Assembly: GCA_005223045.1 (NCBI GenBank)
Contig: NJBM01000002.1
Coordinates: 124,001-188,000 of the forward strand
Direction of reading: 5' to 3'
DNA from: Planctomycetes bacterium B3_Pla
GTDB lineage: Bacteria > Planctomycetota > Phycisphaerae > Sedimentisphaerales > Anaerobacaceae
Length of the DNA stretch: 64,000 nt
The first letter of the stretch is position 1. Every line of letters begins with the position of its first letter. The notes below the pieces were generated by a model. It was not told the origin of the DNA, did not search any database, and was given only the letters and a program-made list of their open reading frames with translations. A program made the position numbers and the translations under genes. This document shows, piece after piece, positions 59,652-64,000 of the stretch.

Positions 59652-61037
59652 TTATCTTCGCGGCCGGCGCGCCCATTCGTGCGCCCTGGCGGGGTCGTAA
59701 TCCGGATTCGGAGTGGGCATTTTCGCGCCTACCGACTTGCGCCACTTTGCCAGCTTCCGCTGCAACGCGGCCGCTTTCTTCGGCATCGTACCGGCAAGGT
59801 TATTCTTCTCTCCGATATCACGCTTGAGATTGTAAAGCTCCAAATGTCCCTCCTCGAAGAACTCTATCAGTTTCCAGTCGCCCTCTCGTATCGCTCCGGC
59901 AGGTCTCGAATGATGATAATGCGGGTAGTGCCAGTATATCGCTCTGCGTTCGAGTGTGCCGGTTTGTTTGAGCAGCGGCAGGATACTCTCGCCGTCGAGC
60001 GGCTGGTTCGGACTGCCTTTGGCACCGACGATGTTCAGGAAAGTGGGGTAGAAATCGACGCTGGTGACCGGCACGCTGCAAATCGTGCCGGATTTGACCA
60101 CGCCGGGCCAGCGAACGATCAACGGCTCACGAACTCCACCTTCATATACAGTGCCCTTTTCGTCACGCAATGGGGCGTTGGTTGAGACTATTTGTCTCGG
60201 GCCACCGTAGCCGCCGTAGGCCTGACGCAATCCCCCGTTGTCGGAGAAGAAGATTACAATAGTGCGCTCGGCAAGATCCAGATCGTCGAGCTTCTTCAGG
60301 ATTCGGCCGGTATGAGTGTCCAGGTGCTCGACCATGGCGGCATAGACCGGATTGTTCACTCCACTTGCCGGTTTGGGTTTATTCTTGTATTTATCGACCA
60401 ACTCCTGGGGCGCTTCCAGCTTGATATGTACGGAATGGTGCGACAGGTAGAGGAAAAACGGCTCCTGTTTCTTTTCTTCTATGAACTCAATGGCCTTGTC
60501 GGTAAAACCGGAGACCTGTTTGTCATTCCGGTTTTTAACACTCAAGACAACCTTCTCAAAACCCTGTTTGTCCGGTGAATAGCCTTTGCCGCCAAGATGC
60601 CACTTGCCGATATAGCAGGTAGCGTAGCCCTGTTCCTTGAGCACTTCGCCTATGGTGACGGATTCGAGGGGCAATTGCAGTCGGTTCTCAGGAACGACGA
60701 GCTTTTCATAAGGACGCCAGTGGCCCGGGATAAAGTCGGTAATGCCGACACGGGCTGGGTATTGGCCCGCCATGATGCTGGCGCGAGTAGGAGAGCAAAC
60801 CGGGCACGCCGCGTAGGCGTCAGTGAACTTCATCCCCTGGTCGGCCAGTCGGTCGATGTTGGGCGTTTCATGGAACTTGCTGTCGTAGCAGGCTACGTCG
60901 GGCCAGCCCATATCGTCGATAAGAATGAAAATGACGTTGGGTCTCTTGTGTGGTCCACTGCTTGCAGACACACAACTCGGCACAACCAGCGAAGCGGCTC
61001 CGGCCCCGGCTGCTTTCAAGAAATCACGTCTATTCAT
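59652..61037 (-). CDS. Exported sulfatase, arylsulfatase-A-like
   Basis: 461 residues. The signal is RRDFLKAAGAGAASLVVPSC (Tat, possibly lipoprotein). Metal site ILIDDMGW (Asp41-Asp42) and the formylglycine motif CPVCSPTRASIMAGQYPAR (Cys81). HLGGKGYSPDKQGF and FFSDNGGL match the N-acetylgalactosamine-6-sulfatase/arylsulfatase A group. It overlaps the end of the fucosidase gene by 8 bases, which ties the two enzymes together, and the next sulfatase follows after 22 bases. Confidence 0.94.
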   Translation of the reverse strand: MNRRDFLKAAGAGAASLVVPSCVSASSGPHKRPNVIFILIDDMGWPDVACYDSKFHETPNIDRLADQGMKFTDAYAACPVCSPTRASIMAGQYPARVGITDFIPGHWRPYEKLVVPENRLQLPLESVTIGEVLKEQGYATCYIGKWHLGGKGYSPDKQGFEKVVLSVKNRNDKQVSGFTDKAIEFIEEKKQEPFFLYLSHHSVHIKLEAPQELVDKYKNKPKPASGVNNPVYAAMVEHLDTHTGRILKKLDDLDLAERTIVIFFSDNGGLRQAYGGYGGPRQIVSTNAPLRDEKGTVYEGGVREPLIVRWPGVVKSGTICSVPVTSVDFYPTFLNIVGAKGSPNQPLDGESILPLLKQTGTLERRAIYWHYPHYHHSRPAGAIREGDWKLIEFFEEGHLELYNLKRDIGEKNNLAGTMPKKAAALQRKLAKWRKSVGAKMPTPNPDYDPARAHEWARRPRR

Positions 61038-62421
61038 GGGGTTGTCCTTTCAATATGTCGGATGCCGGGCCGTTTAGGACGAGCTTGATGATCGTGTCAA
61101 GCTCGTCTCGATGGTCGGCGGGCACATGCACTTCTACGCTGTCGTTGGTCTGTTTGATTGCGGCTTTGCCGCCGGTAAGCACGGTGTGTTCTACAATCGT
61201 GTGTTTTATTAGCGGCAGTGTGATTATATCGGTGGGCCAGCGCAGGATGTGCAGGTAAACCACGTTTGCCTTGTGTGTCGAGCCGCCCCACCATTGCCCT
61301 TGCGGCAGATCGAACTTATCGCGAGCCGATCCGAATTTGCGACTATTCATGTCCGGCGAGAGGAACGGTCCGCCGCGAGTCCCATAGATCGACTCACCGT
61401 ACTTGTTCAACCACTCGCCAATCCTTTTGAAGCTCTCGACCTGGCGCGGTTCAATGCGGCCGTCGGGCATTGGATTCGTGTTCAGCGCCAGATTGCCGTT
61501 GCAGGCGGCACATACGATCAGCATTCTGATCGCCTCGGTGAACGACTTGAGCCTGTCGTCGGGTTTCCAGGCCCATTGGGTGCCCAATGTGATGCAGCTT
61601 TCCCACGGGCGCTCTGTCGAGAACCGACCTACGTGCTGTTCGGGCGTGCTGTAATCGGCGTCAAGGCCGCATCGATCATTGATAATCAGATGAGGCTGGA
61701 TCGAGCGGGCCATTCTGAACAGTCTTTCGGCATCCCATAATTTGGCGGCCTGGGGATTGTCACCGCGTCCGCGCAGATTGTCAAACCAAAGGCCGTCGAT
61801 CTTTCCGTAATTGGTCAGCAGCTCCCGAATTTGTCCGTGCAGGTACTTGATATAGCGATCATGGTGCTCGCCCAGATAGTCCGGATGGTGCCAGTCGGGT
61901 TGCGAGTAGTATATCATCAGCTTGAGATCGTGCTTGTGGCAGGCATCGGCGACGTGTTTCATTACGTCCACTTTCCAGGCGGATTCAGGGCCGGTGGACT
62001 TGTAGTCGGTCAACTTTGTGTCATACAGACAGAAACCATCATGGTGTTTGACAAGGAAGATCAGATATTTCTGGCCGGCTCCTTTGGCAACCTTGATCCA
62101 GTGTTCGGCGTCAAACTTGTCAGGCTTCCATCGTTTGTAGAGGTTGTCATAGACTTCGGCGGGTGTAGGCCCTTTACCGCCGCGCAGGCCCTCGCGACGT
62201 CCCCAGGCCGGCTCACCGCGCGACCAGCCGATCTCCTTGCCGGTCAGGCTCACCGGCCCCCAGCACAGAAACATGCCGAAGCGCATATCCTGCCATGCTT
62301 CGACGATTTGAGGTTTGGCCTTGAGAAGGCCCTTTCGTTCGGCATTTGTCAACTCGCCTGCCCTTGTGCTGCCAGTTGCCAGCATGAGAAGTACGAGTGT
62401 CGGTATCCTCATGATATTCAT
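61030..62421 (-). CDS. Secreted GH29 alpha-L-fucosidase
   Basis: 463 residues with a signal peptide (IMRIPTLVLLMLATGSTRAG). GH29 landmarks are RFGMFLCWGPVSLTGKEIGW, KHHDGFCLYDTKLTDY (HHDGF 126-130) and KIDGLWFDNLRG, where Asp214 in WFD is the predicted nucleophile. The C-terminal beta-sandwich follows after ~360. It removes terminal fucose, possibly from sulfated fucan, given the downstream sulfatases. It starts 2 bases after the stop of the upstream fucosidase gene and overlaps the sulfatase gene. Confidence 0.94.
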   Translation of the reverse strand: MNIMRIPTLVLLMLATGSTRAGELTNAERKGLLKAKPQIVEAWQDMRFGMFLCWGPVSLTGKEIGWSRGEPAWGRREGLRGGKGPTPAEVYDNLYKRWKPDKFDAEHWIKVAKGAGQKYLIFLVKHHDGFCLYDTKLTDYKSTGPESAWKVDVMKHVADACHKHDLKLMIYYSQPDWHHPDYLGEHHDRYIKYLHGQIRELLTNYGKIDGLWFDNLRGRGDNPQAAKLWDAERLFRMARSIQPHLIINDRCGLDADYSTPEQHVGRFSTERPWESCITLGTQWAWKPDDRLKSFTEAIRMLIVCAACNGNLALNTNPMPDGRIEPRQVESFKRIGEWLNKYGESIYGTRGGPFLSPDMNSRKFGSARDKFDLPQGQWWGGSTHKANVVYLHILRWPTDIITLPLIKHTIVEHTVLTGGKAAIKQTNDSVEVHVPADHRDELDTIIKLVLNGPASDILKGQPHE

Positions 62422-62423
62422 GG

Positions 62424-64000
62424 CTATTTACTTCCCTCTTTGGGCGCCATTAGTTGAAACTCCCAAATAGTCGGGCCATCGGTCGAGTCGAGAATGTTCA
62501 AGCGCACTTGCCGTGCTGTGACCGGCTCGAATTCTTTCGAGTAGTCGGCCCCGATCTTTGTGCCATTGAGAAAAGTCTTCCATTGTGTGCCGCTTTTGTA
62601 CTGCAACTCGAACTTCTGCACGCGGTCGTAAGCCTCGGCAATCTTTACTTGATTGAACGTCGTCGCTTTACCCAGGTCCACCTCGAGCCAGGCATGTTTC
62701 GTGCCGGTGTCGGTGGCCCAGCGAGTGGCAGGGTCGTCATCCACGGCCTTGTCCGGGCCGTAGTGACGATTCTTCTGATACACGTTCGATGCGCGGATCT
62801 TCTTCTCGAATGCCAGAGACGCCGACGGCAAACCAACGGGAGCAAGCTCGCCGGCCGGGCCGTCTAATTGTAGTTTGATGATCGTGTCGATTTCCTGCCG
62901 GTAGGCCCTTGGGATGGAAATCTCGATGGCCTCGTCGGTCTGTTTTACGCTCGCCTCCCCGCCGGTCAGGACGGAACTGGCGACAATTTTCTTTGGGATC
63001 GCAGGCAGCGTCAATTGCTCGTCGGGCCAATTCAGGACGTGGATATAGACATCGTTGCCCTGGTGCGTGCTGGCGCCCCATGTGCCCGGTTTGAACGGAC
63101 CGCCGCGGGTGGAATAGATGCTCTGGCCGTACTTATTGAGCCAGGCGCCCATTTCTCTCAGTCGCTGCACTTGCCGGGATTCTATCCGCCCGTCCGGCAT
63201 GGGACCAACGTTGAACAGGAGGTTGCCGTCACCACCGACTGTCTTGACCAGGGTCTGGATGCACTGCTTGAATGATTTCATCCGGTCGTCGGGCTTCCAC
63301 GCCCACTGCCGGCAGATTGTCATGCAGGTCTCCCAGGGCCGGTCGTTCTGGAACTTGCCGATTCTCTGCTCGGGCGTATCGTGGTCGGCGGGCAGTCCGG
63401 CACGGTTGTTGATGATAACGTTAGGCTGAAGCTGCCGAATCATCTTGAAGAGGTTTTCCGAGTCCCAGTCCTTTGCCGAGCCGCCGAGACCGTCGAACCA
63501 TATTATGTCGATTTTGCCGTAGTTGGAGCATATCTCACGGAGTTGACTGTGCATAAACTTGATATAATTGGCGTGGTTTTCCGTTCGATAGTCCGGGTGA
63601 TACCAATCGACGGGCGAGTAATAGTAGCCCAGCTTCAAGCCGGCTTTGTGGCAGGCGTCGGCCAACTCCTTGACCACGTCGCGCTTGAAAGGCGAGTTAC
63701 TTATCTTATACTCGGTTACCTTGCTGTCGAACATCGAGAAGCCGTCGTGGTGCTTGCTGGTAAAGACCAGATACTTCATGCCGGCGTCTTTGGCAACCTG
63801 GATCCATTCGGCCGCATCGAACTTGACTGGATTGAATTGCTTGTAGAGATTATCGTAAACCTCGACGGGGATGGAGCCTTTGCCGGTCCGGCCCCGACGC
63901 TCGCCGCCGCGAGACCAGCCGATCTCCGTGCCCTTTAGACTGACAGGCCCCCAGTGGATAAACAGCCCGAATTTCATTTCGCGCCACGCCTGTATGTTCT
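62424..64000 (-). CDS. GH29 alpha-L-fucosidase with C-terminal F5/8-type domain, 5' end outside the window
   Basis: Open through the right edge: the codons before the internal Met at 63977 (NIQAWREMKFGLFIHWGP) match the start of the GH29 domain of the neighbouring gene, so the true start is beyond 64000. Landmarks are SKHHDGFSMFDSK, the nucleophile Asp in KIDIIWFDGLGG, and QWAWKPDDRMKSF. The last ~140 residues are a discoidin/F5-8C-like sugar-binding module (ATRWATDTGTKHAWLEVDLG, FNQVKIAEAYDRVQKFEL). The second GH29 gene starts 2 bases after it. Two GH29 enzymes in a row, one with a binding domain, may act on different linkages. Confidence 0.93.
   Translation of the reverse strand, partial: NIQAWREMKFGLFIHWGPVSLKGTEIGWSRGGERRGRTGKGSIPVEVYDNLYKQFNPVKFDAAEWIQVAKDAGMKYLVFTSKHHDGFSMFDSKVTEYKISNSPFKRDVVKELADACHKAGLKLGYYYSPVDWYHPDYRTENHANYIKFMHSQLREICSNYGKIDIIWFDGLGGSAKDWDSENLFKMIRQLQPNVIINNRAGLPADHDTPEQRIGKFQNDRPWETCMTICRQWAWKPDDRMKSFKQCIQTLVKTVGGDGNLLFNVGPMPDGRIESRQVQRLREMGAWLNKYGQSIYSTRGGPFKPGTWGASTHQGNDVYIHVLNWPDEQLTLPAIPKKIVASSVLTGGEASVKQTDEAIEISIPRAYRQEIDTIIKLQLDGPAGELAPVGLPSASLAFEKKIRASNVYQKNRHYGPDKAVDDDPATRWATDTGTKHAWLEVDLGKATTFNQVKIAEAYDRVQKFELQYKSGTQWKTFLNGTKIGADYSKEFEPVTARQVRLNILDSTDGPTIWEFQLMAPKEGSK

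Overview
The window reads like a chromosomal piece of an uncultured planctomycete, most likely from the Phycisphaerae/Sedimentisphaerales side of the phylum. This is an inference from gene content. The sequence shows a PEP-CTERM-type C-terminus, a dockerin-like double repeat ending a secreted protein, long secreted beta-helix proteins rich in Cys-Thr-Phe turns, a chlamydial Hc1-like mini-histone, a GPP34/GOLPH3-like protein, Tat-exported Gfo/Idh and aldo-keto reductases, and a sulfatase/fucosidase cluster. Housekeeping genes (dapB, rpmE, prfA, asnS, prmC, panB, purH, rodA, murJ, a lipoamide dehydrogenase, tRNA-Glu) are interleaved with accessory genes. No phage, plasmid or CRISPR locus is visible.

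Layout. 0-5 kb: a minus-strand module of PhoB-like regulator, secreted HEAT-repeat protein and PhoR-like kinase. Its promoter carries an 11-bp-period CTGTAAA direct repeat resembling a Pho box. 5-11 kb: a secreted DUF4139-like protein, a secreted beta-helix protein, and an odd HTH protein with an acidic repeat and a lysine tail. 11-18.7 kb: dapB, rpmE-prfA, asnS with a coiled-coil insert, prmC, a small HTH/two-membrane-protein operon, a structured non-coding stretch, and panB. 18.7-22.7 kb: a giant secreted beta-helix/PKD gene split by one in-frame TAG. 23-29.7 kb: a family 4 uracil-DNA glycosylase divergent from a LysR-HAD-LolA-like-HPr-like gene row, then the mini-histone, a FabZ-like dehydratase and a membrane/zinc-ribbon protein. 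30-34.5 kb: a REP-associated transposase (RAYT), its decayed partial copy, and several copies of its terminal repeat around a Gfo/Idh oxidoreductase and a membrane protein. 34.6-40.6 kb: tRNA-Glu, a small 2[4Fe-4S] ferredoxin, a secreted repeat protein, and rodA-murJ. 40.6-43.1 kb: repeat-rich, nearly gene-free DNA apart from one AT-rich ORF. 43.1-47.9 kb: dockerin-like and PEP-CTERM proteins, a lipoprotein, an aldo-keto reductase, and a tetraheme cytochrome fused to a DUF1080-like domain. 48.1-51.9 kb: ECF sigma/anti-sigma, YbjQ, NfeD, SPFH and GPP34 proteins. 52-57.9 kb: radical SAM/HhH protein, a small hypothetical, a PQQ-type propeller, purH, lipoamide dehydrogenase. 58-64 kb: a tight minus-strand operon of two GH29 fucosidases and two sulfatases, probably for sulfated fucose polymers. 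The most upstream fucosidase runs off the window.

The intergenic DNA is the least explained part. It holds two ~148-bp MITE-like copies with GGTCAG ends, related hairpins with other ends, a 135-bp element with GGCTGTTGAAAAA ends, five RAYT end repeats, a six-copy array of an AAAACAAAGCCAATT motif downstream of a good sigma-70 promoter, and several families of jittered short-word repeats. Start codons were set by ribosome-binding sites, signal peptides and family lengths. All functions are read from sequence by eye; no database search was run.
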